NCBI GenBank assembly: GCA_029335925.2
Contig: JARJMX020000209.1
Span: forward strand, 1 to 5,883
Reading direction: 5' to 3'
From: Gammaproteobacteria bacterium
GTDB lineage: Bacteria; Pseudomonadota; Gammaproteobacteria; Halothiobacillales; Halothiobacillaceae
Length of the DNA: 5,883 bases
A program made the position numbers and the translations under genes. Shown here piece by piece: positions 5,756-5,883 of this stretch (position 1 is the first letter of the stretch; each line of letters begins with the position of its first letter). The notes beneath the pieces were generated by a model, which worked only from the letters and a program-made list of their open reading frames with translations, made no database searches and was not told the origin of the DNA.

Positions 5756-5883
5756 GCTTTACGCCTGCCTGGTCTCCTCCGCCCTCCCGCCGCCTGCCCC
5801 TCAGCCTGGCCATGGCGGTGGCCGTGCTGTTCCACCTGTTTGTGATCGCGCTGTTCATGCACACGCACGTACCACGGCAAGAA
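5752..5883 (+). CDS. tonB: TonB-family energy transducer, N-terminal fragment (cut by window end)
   Basis: TonB spans the inner membrane with one N-terminal helix, works with ExbB-ExbD, and passes proton-motive energy to outer-membrane transporters for siderophores, cobalamin and similar cargo. The 44 visible residues fit its start: a short cytoplasmic tail rich in Pro and Arg (1-16), then a hydrophobic helix LSLAMAVAVLFHLFVIALFM at 17-36 containing H28, as TonB anchors typically hold a His, then the start of the periplasmic part. The proline-rich linker and C-terminal domain lie beyond the window. The ATG at 5752 is the only plausible start: the frame is open back to the apbE stop with no other ATG, GTG or TTG. 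It lacks a well-placed ribosome binding site. The gshB-tonB linkage known from Pseudomonas supports the call. Sequence alone would only allow 'single-pass membrane protein'. Confidence 0.7.
   Translation, partial: MSFTPAWSPPPSRRLPLSLAMAVAVLFHLFVIALFMHTHVPRQE

Overview
The window is GC-rich and densely coding. It looks like part of a gammaproteobacterial chromosome. Two gene groups are read away from each other from a shared promoter region of about 170 bp. On the minus strand (right to left) are pilG, pilH, pilI and the 5' part of pilJ, the front end of the chemosensory cluster that controls type IV pili and twitching motility. On the plus strand are an Acidithiobacillus ferrooxidans-type glutamate-cysteine ligase (gshA), glutathione synthetase (gshB), an ApbE-type flavin transferase lipoprotein, and the first 44 codons of a TonB-like energy transducer.

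In Pseudomonas and relatives pilGHIJ also lies next to gshB-tonB, read divergently, so the backbone is an old conserved neighbourhood. Here gshA sits directly upstream of gshB and apbE sits between gshB and tonB. The ferrooxidans-type gshA and the high GC suggest a chemolithoautotrophic or sulfur-oxidising gammaproteobacterium (Acidihalobacter/Thioalkalivibrio-like). That is inference from gene content; genus cannot be fixed from this sequence.

Plus-strand layout: gshA and gshB overlap by 4 bp (ATGA), and gshB and apbE are 4 bp apart, so these three are almost certainly one transcript. GshA joins glutamate and cysteine and GshB adds glycine, giving glutathione. ApbE attaches FMN covalently to exported or membrane flavoproteins; its link to glutathione is unknown. 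Minus-strand layout: PilG and PilH are single-domain response regulators, PilI is the CheW-like adaptor, and PilJ is the membrane chemoreceptor.

The most notable observation is that pilJ carries an in-frame amber stop at codon 202, and recognisable PilJ sequence continues in the same frame after it. Either the receptor is broken, the stop is read through, or there is a base error. The second is a possible six-codon TTG-initiated leader with a strong ribosome binding site whose stop overlaps the tonB start. I see no undescribed multi-gene system: the gene content is ordinary. No gene-free stretch exceeds 300 bp, and I see no RNA genes, mobile elements or CRISPR.
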